Source: Vreelandella alkaliphila
Lineage (GTDB): Bacteria; Pseudomonadota; Gammaproteobacteria; Pseudomonadales; Halomonadaceae
DNA length: 64,000 nucleotides
Direction of reading: 5' to 3'
Assembly (NCBI RefSeq): GCF_016107625.1
Contig: NZ_JABASV010000001.1
Coordinates: 558,001-622,000 of the forward strand
How positions within the stretch are numbered: position 1 is the first letter of the stretch; the number at the start of each line of letters is the position of its first letter. A model generated the notes under the pieces. The model did no database searches. It saw only the letters and a list, made by a program, of their open reading frames with translations, and was not told the origin of the DNA. Made by a program: the position numbers and the translations under genes. Of the stretch, positions 1-10,034 are shown one piece after another.

Positions 1-1
1 T

Positions 2-79
2 CCCTGGGTGATCTGGTGGCTCCTGCCTGGCCCAGTGCTTGGATTAATCGCCATGCGTGGGCTCTCTTCAAGTAAATGA
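2..79 (+). CDS. Possible C-terminal end of a membrane protein (partial)
   Basis: An open frame enters from the left edge and stops with TGA at 77-79. Its last 25 residues are strongly hydrophobic (WVIWWLLPGPVLGLIA) and end in a short basic/serine tail, which looks like the final membrane helix of an inner-membrane protein. A second frame (1-75) is also open and less hydrophobic, so the choice of frame is uncertain. No family can be named. Confidence 0.3.
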   Translation, partial: PWVIWWLLPGPVLGLIAMRGLSSSK

Positions 80-137
80 TTAACGCGTGTTCTTGGTAAG
101 GTGGCCGCCCTAACACCGACACCACAAAGGTTTTCCT

Positions 138-917
138 ATGGCCCACACTGCCCACTGGGTGCCGCTTAACGTTAAGCACCACGGCGGTTTGATGTGGCAA
201 CGTTTTACTGCCTACCACTTTGCTCAGCACATTACCCAGGCAAGCCTAGCAGAGGGTGAATTACGTCATGCGGCCGCCAGCTTTCCTATTGGGTTTACCC
301 AAACAGCATCAGGCTGGCAGGCCGTCGCACTACTGGGGCTGCGCGATGAGCAAAATCTCATCGTCGATAGCCAAGGGCGCTGGCGCGCGGCGTATGTGCC
401 CGCCGCCCTGCGAAGCCACCCCTTCGGGCTGCATGCTGAATATCCTGAAAAGCTATGCATCGACCAACATTCACCCTTTGTGGTGGCGCGCCTGGATGCC
501 GAGCCTTTCTTTAACCAACACGGCGAGCTAGCCAGCTTCCCCCAACAAGTACTGGCTTTTCTCCAGCAGCGGGAAGCAGGTTGCCAGCGAGTTGCACAGC
601 AGCTTGATGCATTGGCCAATGCCAAGCTGCTCACGCCTTGGCAGCCAGAAGGCTATCAAGGCAGCGCGCCGCTATATCAAATTGATGAGCCCGCTTGGAA
701 GGCGCTATCCGCTGAACAAATGGGGCTTTTCTGGCAATTGGGTGCCGTTCCTTTAGTGTACGCTCAGCTCATATCCCAACGGCAGCTTGGCGTACTTCGC
801 AGCCTCCTTCAGCGGCCGACAACATCGCCGCCAGAAGCAAACGCTTCCCGCCCCCTTTCCGAGTGGCAAGAAGCGTTTAGCAGCGAAGAACGCTATCAAT
901 GGCCGGATCCCTCTTAA
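138..917 (+). CDS. SapC family protein
   Basis: This 259-residue protein matches the SapC family pattern. An early FPIGF segment leads into an 'ALLGL..EQNL.VD..GRWRAAYVPAALRSHPF' region (residues about 63-97), followed by a Phe/Asp-rich middle and a C-terminal helix resembling the family's YAQLISQRQL segment. It has no signal peptide. SapC genes often sit beside S-layer or RTX protein genes and type I exporters, and here the gene lies 36 bp upstream of a complete type I secretion operon on the same strand. A role in delivering or maturing the exported protein is inference; the biochemical activity is not established. The start ATG follows a purine-rich AAAGG about 10 bases upstream. Confidence 0.8.
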   Translation: MAHTAHWVPLNVKHHGGLMWQRFTAYHFAQHITQASLAEGELRHAAASFPIGFTQTASGWQAVALLGLRDEQNLIVDSQGRWRAAYVPAALRSHPFGLHAEYPEKLCIDQHSPFVVARLDAEPFFNQHGELASFPQQVLAFLQQREAGCQRVAQQLDALANAKLLTPWQPEGYQGSAPLYQIDEPAWKALSAEQMGLFWQLGAVPLVYAQLISQRQLGVLRSLLQRPTTSPPEANASRPLSEWQEAFSSEERYQWPDPS

Positions 918-953
918 TTGGGTGCCAAGCACCGACGTTATTCAGGAACGTGA

Positions 954-2408
954 ATGTCTTTTAATGTTGATACGCGGCCACGCAAACGGCTATTACTAAG
1001 CAGCGTGGCCGCTGCGTTTTTGCTGGCAAGTCCATTACTGGCCGCTCAAACGGCGCTTGATGAACCGCTTCCTGAGGCTGCGCCACTGCCCGCCTCATCG
1101 CTGGAAGGCCCGGCATTTTCGCCGGAACTAACGCAACTATTAACGCGCTTTCGCTGGCAAACGGGTCAGCCAATGGAAGCCACCCCTGCGCTAGGTGCGC
1201 TACGCCAAAAAATCCAACAGGCGCTAGAGCAACAGCCTCGAATTCTGGCACAACGCTCGCGTGAGCGTGAGTCGGTGCTGCAAATTGACGAAGTGCGCGC
1301 CGTACGCCGCCCTCAGGTAAACGCTGGGCTTGAGTACCGTAACGACTTGCAGCGCACTGAATCACTGCCCGACCGCGGCTCACGTGTTGACGCGGTCATT
1401 ACGCTCAGCCAGCTGTTGGTAGATTTTGGCGCCAGCGGCGAACGCATCCGCGCTGCCGATCTTAGCGCTGAAGCGGCTTACTGGCAGTCCCACGCCAGTG
1501 TCGAAGAAGAAGTCCTCTACGCCTTGAATGCCTACTTGGATGTTGCCCGTGTTAGCGCTCAGCGCCAGCTAGCTGAGCACAATCTGCAGCAGCATCAGCG
1601 CATTTTTGAAGACGTTCAACTTCGCCGCGAGGCAGGCGCCGGTTCGCGAGCCGATGTACTGCGTGCCCAGAGCCGCTTAAGCGACGCCAACTCGCGGCTA
1701 ATCTCTTTAGAAGGTGAGTTAGCCAGGGCGATTAACGTCTACCAAGAAGCGTTCTTTACCCAGCCCGACGAGCTGGCCTTGCCCCAAGGCGGGGCGCTAC
1801 TAAGCGAGACCAGCGCCGACCAACTGCTGGATAACGCCCTTGCACGTAACGCCTCGCTGCGTAGCCAAACCCTGGCCAGCGAGGCCAGCGAAGCCGACGC
1901 TCAAGCTACCCGTAACGCCCGCTTGCCTAGCCTGAGCGTAGCCGTGGAAGGTCGTCAATTCGATGTGAATGAGTTCAACGAATCGGATAATGACGTGGCG
2001 CTGCTATTTAATCTTGATTACACGCCCTATAGCGGCGGCGCGACCTCATCGCGCATTGCCCAGGCGGTTGAACGTCAGCAGCAGAGCCAATTTGAACGCC
2101 AAGCCTTGCATCGCGAGCTGGAGCGGGAAGTGCGCTCTGCCTATACCGACACGCGCACCCGCCTAGCGGAGCTTGAAGCGCAAACCGCCACGCTTGCCGC
2201 TGAAGAAGAAGCGCTACTGGCCTACCGCGATCAGTTCGCCGTAGGAAGAAGCAGCATTAACGATTTGTTGGACGCCCAGCGGGATCTGTTCCAAACCGCG
2301 CTAGAGCTGATTAATCGCCGTGTGCGCTGGGAGCAAGCTAGCTTTCAACAGCTCGCGGTAACCGGGCAGCTACTCGATGTGATGGAGATTTACCTTGAAC
2401 GCCGCTAA
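954..2408 (+). CDS. TolC-family outer membrane channel of a type I secretion system (LapE/AggA type)
   Basis: The 484-residue protein begins with a basic stretch and a hydrophobic signal peptide (residues about 10-31, ending near LAAQTA). It continues as two long alpha-helical, Gln/Arg/Glu-rich repeats typical of outer membrane efflux proteins. These proteins form a trimeric beta-barrel plus periplasmic tunnel. The gene overlaps the ABC exporter by 14 bp and is followed by the adaptor, so the three genes form one type I secretion operon. The ATG at 954 has a CAGGAA ribosome site. Similarity is to the LapE/AggA group that serves large adhesin export rather than to drug-efflux TolC; that finer assignment is moderately certain. 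Confidence 0.9.
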   Translation: MSFNVDTRPRKRLLLSSVAAAFLLASPLLAAQTALDEPLPEAAPLPASSLEGPAFSPELTQLLTRFRWQTGQPMEATPALGALRQKIQQALEQQPRILAQRSRERESVLQIDEVRAVRRPQVNAGLEYRNDLQRTESLPDRGSRVDAVITLSQLLVDFGASGERIRAADLSAEAAYWQSHASVEEEVLYALNAYLDVARVSAQRQLAEHNLQQHQRIFEDVQLRREAGAGSRADVLRAQSRLSDANSRLISLEGELARAINVYQEAFFTQPDELALPQGGALLSETSADQLLDNALARNASLRSQTLASEASEADAQATRNARLPSLSVAVEGRQFDVNEFNESDNDVALLFNLDYTPYSGGATSSRIAQAVERQQQSQFERQALHRELEREVRSAYTDTRTRLAELEAQTATLAAEEEALLAYRDQFAVGRSSINDLLDAQRDLFQTALELINRRVRWEQASFQQLAVTGQLLDVMEIYLERR

Positions 2409-4533
2409 TCCACACACGGATGCCCTTGAGCAATGCCTGACCTTTGTGGCGGCTCGGCTTGAGCTGCCGGTCTCAGAAGCTGCTATACGCGCCCAACGGG
2501 TAGGCGCAAACACCCCGCTCACCCCCGACGGCTTTATTGATGCTGCCGAGCGTCACGGCATGGTCGCGGCGCTGGGTGAACATGCGCTGGCAACGCTAGG
2601 TAACTCGCTGCTGCCAGCGGTCGCGCTGCTAAAAAACGGGCGCGCCGTGGTGATCATTGAGCGCATTGATGATGAGCGTTTTGCGCTGTTCGATCCGGCA
2701 TTAGGCAAACAGCCGGTCGAAACCGCGTTAAGTGCCCTTCAAGCAGAGTACATCGGCCATCTGATTGCAGTGCGTGCCCGCTACCGGCCGGTAACGCTGA
2801 ATAGCGAGCCAGCCATACAAGGCGGCCACTGGTTTTGGAGCGCACTCTCGTCTAATCGTTGGGTGTACACCCAAGTGGTGATTGCCGCTGCGCTAACCAA
2901 CTTCCTTGGGCTAGCCACCTCACTGTTTATTATGGTGGTTTACGACCGCGTATTGCCCAACGAGGCCATTGAATCGCTCGTCGCGCTAACCGTGGGTGTG
3001 AGCATCGCATTGCTGTTTGATTTTGCGGTAAAAACGTTGCGCCAACTGTTTATTGAACGGGCGGGACAAGAAGCTGACCTGCGCATGGGCAGGCGCATTT
3101 TTGACCATGTGCTCAACCTACAAATGAGTGCCAAGCGGGGCTCTACCGGTGGGTTTGCCAATACCCTGCGAGAATTTGAGTCGCTGCGCGATTTCTTCGC
3201 CTCAGCATCGCTGGTAGCCCTCGTCGATTTGCCGTTTATTTTCCTGTTTATCGGCGTGATTTATCTGATTGGGGGCCCACTCTTTATGGTGCCGCTGATT
3301 GCCGTGCCGTTGGTACTGCTGATTGGCCTGGCGGTGCAGCCATTTCTTAAACGCCTTTCCGGCCAAGCCTTTGAAGAGAGCCGTTCCAAGCAGGGCGTGC
3401 TGATTGAAGCGGTAGCCGGGCTGGAAACCATTAAAGCCAGTGGCGCTGCGCCAATGATTCGTCAGCGCTGGGAAGAGAGCGTTCAGCAGCAATCTAACGT
3501 GGGTCGTAAAGGCCGTGCTATTCAACAGTTTGCTCTTAATGCCACCGCGTTCGCCCAGCAGGCCGCTCAGGTGAGTATTGTGGTGTATGGGGTGTTTTTA
3601 GTCGGCGACGGAGTGATTTCCATGGGCGCAATGATTGCCTGTGTGATTCTCACCGGACGGGCACTCGCGCCGCTGGCGCAGCTGGCTCAAACCATGACCC
3701 GCATTAACCAAGCCCGCACCTCTTACCGTGCGCTCGACCAACTAATGAATATGCCTTCCGAGCGCCCCGCTGGCCGTCACTACTTAAGCCGCTCTTCTCT
3801 GGAAGGCAAAATCAGCCTGCAAGATGTGAGCTTCCGCTACCCAGAGCAAACCACTGCGGCACTGGCCAATATCAACCTGACCATCGAGCCTGGAGAAAAA
3901 GTTGCGCTGTTGGGCCGTGTGGGCTCTGGGAAAAGCACCCTAGCGCGGCTACTGCTCGGCATTTACCCGCCCGAAAAAGGCGCGGTACTGGTAGACGACA
4001 CCGATATTCGCCAAATTGACCCTGCGGATTTACGTCACAATATTGGTAGCGTGTTGCAGGAAGCGTGGCTGTTTTCTGGCACCGTTCGCCAGAATATTGC
4101 GATTGGTGCCCACCACCCTACCGATGAACAAATTCTCCAGGCCGCCAAACTGGCCGGTGCCCACGACTTTATCGCCCGCCACCCCCAAGGCTACGACATG
4201 CCTATTGGTGAGCGCGGCGAAGGGCTTTCCGGTGGCCAGCGACAACTTATCTGCCTTGCCCGCGCGCTGCTGGGTGCCCCGCCGATGCTACTGATGGATG
4301 AGCCGACCAGCGCAATGGATATTCAAACCGAAAAAGAGGTGATCTCACGGCTCAAAGCCGCTAGCCAGTCGCAAACTCTGGTCGTCGTAACGCACCGTAC
4401 CAGCCTACTAGCACTGGTTGATCGGGTGATTATTGTTGATCAAGGGAAGATTATTTCCGATGGCCCCAAGACCCAGGTGATGCGCCCCGTTGAAGCAGCA
4501 CCTCACCGCGCGCGTGAAGGAGCAGCATTGTGA
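2395..4533 (+). CDS. Type I secretion ABC transporter, LapB-like permease/ATPase
   Basis: This 712-residue inner-membrane half-transporter energises export through the TolC-like channel. Residues about 1-130 form a C39-peptidase-like domain that looks degenerate: where active peptidases have a catalytic His (HFVV-type strand) it reads RAVVII, so it probably recognises the substrate without cleaving it. A six-helix membrane domain (about 150-440) follows. The nucleotide-binding domain has Walker A GRVGSGKST (about 507-515), signature LSGGQ (about 611-615) and Walker B LLMDEPTS (about 632). Translation starts at TTG 2395, eight bases after a GGAG site and inside the previous gene, implying coupling. 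It overlaps the adaptor gene by 4 bp. Confidence 0.92.
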   Translation: MNAANPHTDALEQCLTFVAARLELPVSEAAIRAQRVGANTPLTPDGFIDAAERHGMVAALGEHALATLGNSLLPAVALLKNGRAVVIIERIDDERFALFDPALGKQPVETALSALQAEYIGHLIAVRARYRPVTLNSEPAIQGGHWFWSALSSNRWVYTQVVIAAALTNFLGLATSLFIMVVYDRVLPNEAIESLVALTVGVSIALLFDFAVKTLRQLFIERAGQEADLRMGRRIFDHVLNLQMSAKRGSTGGFANTLREFESLRDFFASASLVALVDLPFIFLFIGVIYLIGGPLFMVPLIAVPLVLLIGLAVQPFLKRLSGQAFEESRSKQGVLIEAVAGLETIKASGAAPMIRQRWEESVQQQSNVGRKGRAIQQFALNATAFAQQAAQVSIVVYGVFLVGDGVISMGAMIACVILTGRALAPLAQLAQTMTRINQARTSYRALDQLMNMPSERPAGRHYLSRSSLEGKISLQDVSFRYPEQTTAALANINLTIEPGEKVALLGRVGSGKSTLARLLLGIYPPEKGAVLVDDTDIRQIDPADLRHNIGSVLQEAWLFSGTVRQNIAIGAHHPTDEQILQAAKLAGAHDFIARHPQGYDMPIGERGEGLSGGQRQLICLARALLGAPPMLLMDEPTSAMDIQTEKEVISRLKAASQSQTLVVVTHRTSLLALVDRVIIVDQGKIISDGPKTQVMRPVEAAPHRAREGAAL

Positions 4534-5846
4534 GCCGCCCGACGTCCCAGCTTGATTTTGAACACTTTGTTCGCCACGGCCGCGCCAAGCGCCCGATTGG
4601 CAGCAGCTTACTCCTGCTCACCATTATTGGCTTTTTACTGATTGGCTTCTTGTGGGCTTATCTCACGGAGGTGGACGAAGTGACCCGAGGGCAAGGCAAA
4701 GTCGTGCCCTCGCGCAGCCTGCAAGTAGTAGAAAGCCTGGAAGGCGGCGTGGTGACCGAGATTAACGTACGCCGTGGGGATACGGTCGAACAAGGCGACA
4801 CGCTGATGGTGCTTAGTGGCGGCACGCTGGAAGGTGACTACGAAGAGAGTTTACAGCGCCTGCGTTCGTTACAACTGCGCTTGCAACGCCTGGAAGCCGA
4901 AATCAACCAAACGCCGCTGGCACTCGATGATGCACTCAGCCAAGGCGCACCTAGTGTGGCTGCGAGCGAAACCCGTCTGTTTCATGGGCGGCAGTTGGAG
5001 CTAAGCGCCGAACTTCAAGTATTAGAACAGCAGGGCTATCAGCGCAGTCAGGAGAAAGCTGAGCTCGAAGCCGCGTTAAGCACCGCCCGTTCCGGCGTAC
5101 AGCTGGCCGAACGAGAGCTGGCCATCATTCAGCCACTGGCTCAGCGCGGTATTGAACCAGAAACCTCGCTGCTGCGAGTGCGTCAATCACTCAACGAGCT
5201 GCGCGGCGAGGTAGCCCGTCAACAAAGTGCCGTTGCCCGCGCTGAATCTTCCATCGCTGAAATTGAAGACCGCAAAGCAGCCGCTCGCAATGCCTTTGAA
5301 GCCGATGCACTCACTCAGTTGGCCGAAGCGACCTCACAGGTCGCAGAGCTACAAAAGACGCTTCCCGGCCGAGCAGACCAGGTGGCACGCACCACCATCC
5401 GCTCGCCAGTCGCGGGGGTCGTGAATCAAGTGCATATTAGCACCGTAGGTGGCGTAGCAGGCTCCGGTGAGCCGCTGGTAGAAGTCGTTCCTGCCGATGA
5501 CGCCTTGGTCGTAGAGGCGCATATTCGCCCCTCGGATATCGCCTTCCTCTACCCCGGCCAGCCAGTAAAGGTAAAACTAACGGCCTACGACTTTGCCCGT
5601 TACGGCGGCCTGGATGGCGAGCTGGTCACTATTGCCGCCGACGCTGTTCAGATGCCCGAAAGCGGTGAGTTGATGTACCCCGTTGAGGTGCGCACCGACG
5701 GCTATCTCTTCGACGCTGACAATGAACCGCTGACCATAATTCCTGGTATGGTGGCGGAAATCGATATTCTCAGCGGTAAGCGCAGCGTATTGGACTATCT
5801 CATGGAGCCCGTGGTGAAAGTACGCGACCGCGCCCTACGCGATTAA
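4530..5846 (+). CDS. HlyD-family type I secretion periplasmic adaptor (LapC-like)
   Basis: The 438-residue membrane-fusion protein has a short cytoplasmic N-terminus, one membrane helix (about residues 24-45, LLLLTIIGFLLIGFLWAYL) and a lipoyl/biotinyl-like hairpin. A long coiled-coil follows (about 100-290, rich in Leu, Glu, Gln and Arg), then a second lipoyl half and a beta-barrel with the 'TTIRSPVAGVVNQVHI' strand. It links the ABC exporter to the outer membrane channel. The start is GTG 4530, overlapping the ABC gene's TGA by 4 bp (GTGA), after the ribosome site AAGGAG. It is the last gene of the secretion operon; no substrate gene follows. Confidence 0.92.
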   Translation: MSRPTSQLDFEHFVRHGRAKRPIGSSLLLLTIIGFLLIGFLWAYLTEVDEVTRGQGKVVPSRSLQVVESLEGGVVTEINVRRGDTVEQGDTLMVLSGGTLEGDYEESLQRLRSLQLRLQRLEAEINQTPLALDDALSQGAPSVAASETRLFHGRQLELSAELQVLEQQGYQRSQEKAELEAALSTARSGVQLAERELAIIQPLAQRGIEPETSLLRVRQSLNELRGEVARQQSAVARAESSIAEIEDRKAAARNAFEADALTQLAEATSQVAELQKTLPGRADQVARTTIRSPVAGVVNQVHISTVGGVAGSGEPLVEVVPADDALVVEAHIRPSDIAFLYPGQPVKVKLTAYDFARYGGLDGELVTIAADAVQMPESGELMYPVEVRTDGYLFDADNEPLTIIPGMVAEIDILSGKRSVLDYLMEPVVKVRDRALRD

Positions 5847-5871
5847 CCGCTGTGCGGTTTCATCAACGCCC

Positions 5872-5901
5872 CTGACGCCAGGGGGTCGTTCGCGGTATAC
5901 T
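5872..5901 (+). promoter_or_regulatory. Probable sigma-70 promoter of valS
   Basis: A CTGACG -35-like element (5872-5877) is followed after 18 bases by TATACT (5896-5901), about 38 bp before the valS start. The -35 lies within a short hairpin (CCCCTG, four-base loop, CAGGGG, 5869-5884) just downstream of the secretion operon stop. The same bases may therefore also slow transcription leaving that operon. No T-run follows, so it is not a convincing intrinsic terminator. Confidence 0.45.
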
Positions 5902-5938
5902 TGCCACCATTTTTTTGCAAGCCGTGAGCCGACTCCCC

Positions 5939-8785
5939 ATGGAAAAGACCTACCAACCCGAACAGATCGAAACCCGCTGGTACGAACGCTGGGAAGCCGA
6001 CAACCGCTTCGCCCCAACAGGCCGCGGTAAGCCGTTTTCGATCATGATTCCGCCGCCTAACGTGACCGGCAGCCTGCACATGGGCCACGCGTTCCAGGAC
6101 ACCATTATGGATACCCTGACGCGCTGGAAGCGGATGCAGGGCAACAACACCCTGTGGCAGGTAGGCACCGACCACGCCGGAATCGCCACGCAAATGCTGG
6201 TTGAGCGTAAAATTGCCGCGGAAGAAGGCAAAACCCGCCACGACCTGGGCCGCGATGCGTTTATCGACAAGGTATGGGAGTGGAAAGAGGAGTCCGGCGG
6301 CCACATCACCCGCCAGTTGCGCCGCATGGGCGCCAGCGTTGATTGGTCCCGCGAGCGCTTCACGATGGATGACGGCTTCTATAAAGCCGTGCAAGAAGTG
6401 TTCGTGCGCTTGCACGAAGAAAAGTTGATCTACCGTGGCAAACGCCTGGTGAACTGGGACCCTACCCTGCACACCGCCATTTCCGACCTAGAAGTGGAAA
6501 ACAAAGATCAGCAGGGCAGCTTCTGGCACTTCCGCTACCCACTAGCCGATGGCGTCAAAACCACCGATGGTAAAGATTATCTGGTCGTGGCAACCACTCG
6601 CCCCGAAACCTTACTAGGCGATACGGGTGTCGCGGTTAACCCAGACGATGCTCGCTATGCCTCGTTGGTCGGCAAATTTATCGAATTGCCGCTAGTCGGC
6701 CGCCGCATTCCTATCGTTGCCGATGAACACGCCGATATGGAAAAAGGCTCCGGCTGCGTGAAGATCACCCCGGCCCACGACTTCAATGACTACGAAGTCG
6801 GCAAGCGCCAGAACCACTTGTTGATCAATGTGTTCACCAAGGATGCCACCATCCTTGAGCGCGCTGAAATCTTCGACCTAAAAGGCACTCCCCAGCCCGA
6901 CGAAGACGCCAGCCTACCCGCCAAGTACGCAGGGTTGGACCGTTTTGAAGCGCGTAAGCAAATTGTTGCCGACATGGACGCCCTGGGCCTTTTGGAACAG
7001 GTAGAAGCCGTCAACAACACCCTGCCCTATGGCGACCGCTCTGGCGATGTGATCGAACCGCTGCTCACTGATCAATGGTTCGTTGCGGTAGAAACGTTGG
7101 CCAAGCCGGCCATTGAAGCGGTGGAAAACGGCGACATCCAGTTCGTACCGAAGAACTACGAAAACATGTACTTCGCTTGGATGCGCGACCTGCAAGACTG
7201 GTGTATCTCCCGCCAGCTGTGGTGGGGCCACCGCATTCCTGCCTGGTACGACGCGGAAGGCAATGTGTACGTTGCCCGTAGCGAGGAGGAAGCCCGCGAG
7301 AAGCACGGCTTAGGTGCAGAGGTGACACTGACCCAAGACGAAGACGTGCTCGACACCTGGTTCAGCTCGGGCCTGTGGACGTTCGGCACGCTAGGCTGGC
7401 CGGAAAAAACCCCAGAACTGGAAACCTTTCACCCCTCCAGCGTGTTGGTGACCGGTTTTGACATCATCTTCTTCTGGGTCGCTCGGATGATCATGATGAC
7501 CCTCAAGTTCACTGGCGAAGTACCGTTCAAAACCGTCTATGTGCACGGTTTGGTACGCGACGGTCAGGGTCAGAAAATGTCCAAATCCAAGGGCAATGTG
7601 CTGGATCCCATCGACCTGATTGACGGCATCAGCCTGGATGCGCTGCTGGAAAAGCGCACCGGCAATATGATGCAGCCGAAACAGGCCAAAGCCATTGCCA
7701 AAGCGACCAAGGACGAGTTTAAAGACGGCATTGAAGCCCACGGCACCGACGCCCTGCGCTTTACGTTCCTTTCCCAGGCAACCACTGGGCGCGATATCAA
7801 GTTTGATATGAACCGTCTGGATGGCTACCGCAACTTCTGCAACAAGCTGTGGAACGCTTCACGCTACGTGCTAATGAATGCCGAAGGTGAAGACTGCGGC
7901 ACAGAGGGTGGCGACGTTGAGCTTTCACTGGCCGACCGCTGGATTATTTCCCAGCTGCAGAAAACCGAAGTCCAGGTCACCAAAGCGATGGACGAGTACC
8001 GCTTCGACCACGCCTCCCAAGCGCTGTATGAGTTTGTCTGGAACGAGTACTGTGACTGGTACCTGGAGCTTTCCAAGCCTGTTTTATGGGACGAAAGCGC
8101 CAGTACGGAAGCCAAACGTGGTACGCGGCGAACCCTGGTGCGCGTACTGGAAGTGATTCTGCGCCTCGCCCACCCGATGATGCCCTACATCTCAGAAGAG
8201 ATCTGGCAGCGCGTTGCGCCGCTGGCAGGCACCTTCGTCGGTGATGGCGCGTCGATCATGCTCCAAGCTTGGCCGGAAGCCGACGAAAGCAAAATCGACG
8301 AACAGGCCACTCGCGATATCGAATGGCTAAAAGGCGTGATTATCGCGGTGCGTAACATCCGCGCTGAGATGAACATCGCCCCTGGCAAACCGCTGGACGT
8401 ACTGCTCACCAAAGGCAAGCCGGAAGATGCCCAGCGTCTGGAAAGCAATCGCCACTTCCTCGCCAAGCTGGCCAAGTTGGAAAGCGCCACCTGGCTATCC
8501 AACCCAGACGACGCACCGCTCTGCGCAACACAGCTAGTGGGCGATATGGAAGTGCTGGTACCGATGGCGGATCTAATCGACAAAGACGCCGAACTCAAAC
8601 GCCTGGCCAAAGAAATTGACAAGCAGGATAAGTTGATCGGCGGTATCGAGAAGAAACTCGGCAACGAAGGCTTTATCGCCAAAGCCCCCGAAGCCGTGGT
8701 GGAAAAAGAGCGTGGCAAACTCGCTGAATTCCAAGCTGCCAAAAAGCTGCTGGAAGAGCAACAAGTGAAGATCGCGGCGATGTAA
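5939..8785 (+). CDS. valS: Valyl-tRNA synthetase
   Basis: A class I aminoacyl-tRNA synthetase of 948 residues (E. coli ValS has 951) that charges tRNA-Val in the cytoplasm. The HIGH motif appears as HMGH at residues 47-50 and the KMSKS motif at residues 546-550. The connective editing domain lies between them, and the C-terminal 70 residues form the Lys/Glu-rich coiled-coil tRNA arm. The ATG at 5939 (MEKTYQPEQ) is preferred over an in-frame TTG at 5915 because the family's N-terminus begins there. It has its own promoter and is followed by a hairpin at 8809, so it is probably monocistronic. Confidence 0.98.
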   Translation: MEKTYQPEQIETRWYERWEADNRFAPTGRGKPFSIMIPPPNVTGSLHMGHAFQDTIMDTLTRWKRMQGNNTLWQVGTDHAGIATQMLVERKIAAEEGKTRHDLGRDAFIDKVWEWKEESGGHITRQLRRMGASVDWSRERFTMDDGFYKAVQEVFVRLHEEKLIYRGKRLVNWDPTLHTAISDLEVENKDQQGSFWHFRYPLADGVKTTDGKDYLVVATTRPETLLGDTGVAVNPDDARYASLVGKFIELPLVGRRIPIVADEHADMEKGSGCVKITPAHDFNDYEVGKRQNHLLINVFTKDATILERAEIFDLKGTPQPDEDASLPAKYAGLDRFEARKQIVADMDALGLLEQVEAVNNTLPYGDRSGDVIEPLLTDQWFVAVETLAKPAIEAVENGDIQFVPKNYENMYFAWMRDLQDWCISRQLWWGHRIPAWYDAEGNVYVARSEEEAREKHGLGAEVTLTQDEDVLDTWFSSGLWTFGTLGWPEKTPELETFHPSSVLVTGFDIIFFWVARMIMMTLKFTGEVPFKTVYVHGLVRDGQGQKMSKSKGNVLDPIDLIDGISLDALLEKRTGNMMQPKQAKAIAKATKDEFKDGIEAHGTDALRFTFLSQATTGRDIKFDMNRLDGYRNFCNKLWNASRYVLMNAEGEDCGTEGGDVELSLADRWIISQLQKTEVQVTKAMDEYRFDHASQALYEFVWNEYCDWYLELSKPVLWDESASTEAKRGTRRTLVRVLEVILRLAHPMMPYISEEIWQRVAPLAGTFVGDGASIMLQAWPEADESKIDEQATRDIEWLKGVIIAVRNIRAEMNIAPGKPLDVLLTKGKPEDAQRLESNRHFLAKLAKLESATWLSNPDDAPLCATQLVGDMEVLVPMADLIDKDAELKRLAKEIDKQDKLIGGIEKKLGNEGFIAKAPEAVVEKERGKLAEFQAAKKLLEEQQVKIAAM

Positions 8786-8808
8786 GTCAGCGCTGACGGC
8801 AGTATCTC

Positions 8809-8831
8809 AACGGCACCTATTGGGTGCCGTT
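8809..8831 (+). terminator. Hairpin after valS, probable weak terminator
   Basis: A perfect 9-bp stem AACGGCACC / GGTGCCGTT with a five-base loop sits 24 bases after the valS stop. The tail (GTCGTT) is only weakly T-rich, so termination may be partial. Confidence 0.5.
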
Positions 8832-8975
8832 GTCGTTCATACACCTCTCTACTGACCGCCGCGGCCCCCATCGTCATCGTTTTTTATGACGAACCGTGTA
8901 AGGTTGGTCATGATTCTGCCACTGAGTACCAACACTGAACGCTCAGCCCCCGTTTCTCACACTACGGAATGCTCT

Positions 8976-10010
8976 ATGCCCACACTCTCTGAGGCTCGAC
9001 TGCAGGCATTAGACAACACTCTGCAACAGGCGGAGATCGCTTACCAATCGCTTTCACCGATGGCGGACACTGGGCTTGCCCACGATCATGTGTGGGTGCA
9101 TCGCGATGGCGATGATTGGGTCGCACGGCTGCCCAAGCAGAGCCAAATGAACTTGGCTCCGGCCGACAACTTGGCATATGAAGCCGCATGCTACGAACGC
9201 GCCAGCCAGGGAGGCCAAGTACCCCGCTTGCATGACATCTTGCCCGTGAGCGATGCCCTACCGCGTGGCGGGCTGCTGGTCGATGCCATTGAGGGACGGT
9301 TGGCGCAGCTACCGCAGGATTTACCACGTATCGCAGAGACCCTGGCAAGCCTACACCGCTTACCGCTACCTGAGCATCCCGAACCACTACTAGCGCCTGC
9401 CGACTCATGGCAGGCCATGTGTGAGGAAGTTAGCCGCCAGGCCGAGTGGCTGGAAAAGGCCGACTTGGAGCCCGATGTCATTGCCCGTGTTCGCGATGAG
9501 CTGGAGGCACTGCCCACCACGCTGCCCGATGCCGAGCGCTGCTTGATCAGCTTTGATACCCACCCTGGAAATTTTCTGATCACTGCAGAAGGTAGCGCGA
9601 TGTTGGTGGACTTAGAGAAGTGCCGCTACGGTCTGCCAGGGATCGATTTAGCCCACACCTCGCTTTACACCTCGACCACCTGGGACGTTAACAGCCAGGC
9701 AGTGCTTACTCTGGAAGAGGTCGTCGCTTTTTATCAGCGTTGGCAAGCGCATGCGGGTAAATCACCCAGCGCGGAAACACTGGTCGCCTGCCGACGTGCT
9801 ACTTGGCTGTGGTCATTAACATGGTGTGCCAAGTGGCGAGCCCAGCATTTGCAACGCAAAGATATCGAGTACCGTGGCCAGGATTGGTCAGCAGAACTCA
9901 CCGATGCTGACGTCATTGCCCATGTCCGCGACCGGGTCGAACACTATTTGTCACTGCCGATTATTGGGCATGTCCATAATGAACTTCTCCACCTAAAAGA
10001 ATCTCTATAA
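8976..10010 (+). CDS. Aminoglycoside/choline-kinase-like phosphotransferase (APH fold)
   Basis: The product (344 residues from ATG 8976) has the APH-fold kinase signature. A catalytic loop SFDTHPGN (Asp and Asn spaced as in HxDxxxxN, about residues 192-199) has Ser where the first His is usual, and a metal-binding Asp follows in MLVDLEKCRYG (about 210-220). Such enzymes phosphorylate small alcohols such as choline, thiamine, homoserine or aminoglycosides; the substrate here cannot be told. An in-frame ATG at 8886 would add 30 residues but has no ribosome site. The gene is 24 bp upstream of ynjB and appears to begin the accessory cluster, so its substrate may be what the YnjBCD importer brings in (inference). 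Confidence 0.78.
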   Translation: MPTLSEARLQALDNTLQQAEIAYQSLSPMADTGLAHDHVWVHRDGDDWVARLPKQSQMNLAPADNLAYEAACYERASQGGQVPRLHDILPVSDALPRGGLLVDAIEGRLAQLPQDLPRIAETLASLHRLPLPEHPEPLLAPADSWQAMCEEVSRQAEWLEKADLEPDVIARVRDELEALPTTLPDAERCLISFDTHPGNFLITAEGSAMLVDLEKCRYGLPGIDLAHTSLYTSTTWDVNSQAVLTLEEVVAFYQRWQAHAGKSPSAETLVACRRATWLWSLTWCAKWRAQHLQRKDIEYRGQDWSAELTDADVIAHVRDRVEHYLSLPIIGHVHNELLHLKESL

Positions 10011-10034
10011 CCAACTGATTTTAAAAGGTGTACG

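Noticed and set aside
1-75. Alternative reading frame at the left edge ending at 75
   Set aside because: It is less hydrophobic and shows no recognisable pattern; the frame ending at 79 looks more like a membrane C-terminus, though neither is certain.
5843-6472. A 209-codon minus-strand open frame opposite the start of valS, with others at 8185-8877 and 6914-7306
   Set aside because: They lie wholly antisense to a well-conserved synthetase, have no ribosome site and no recognisable domain; they reflect the codon periodicity of valS.
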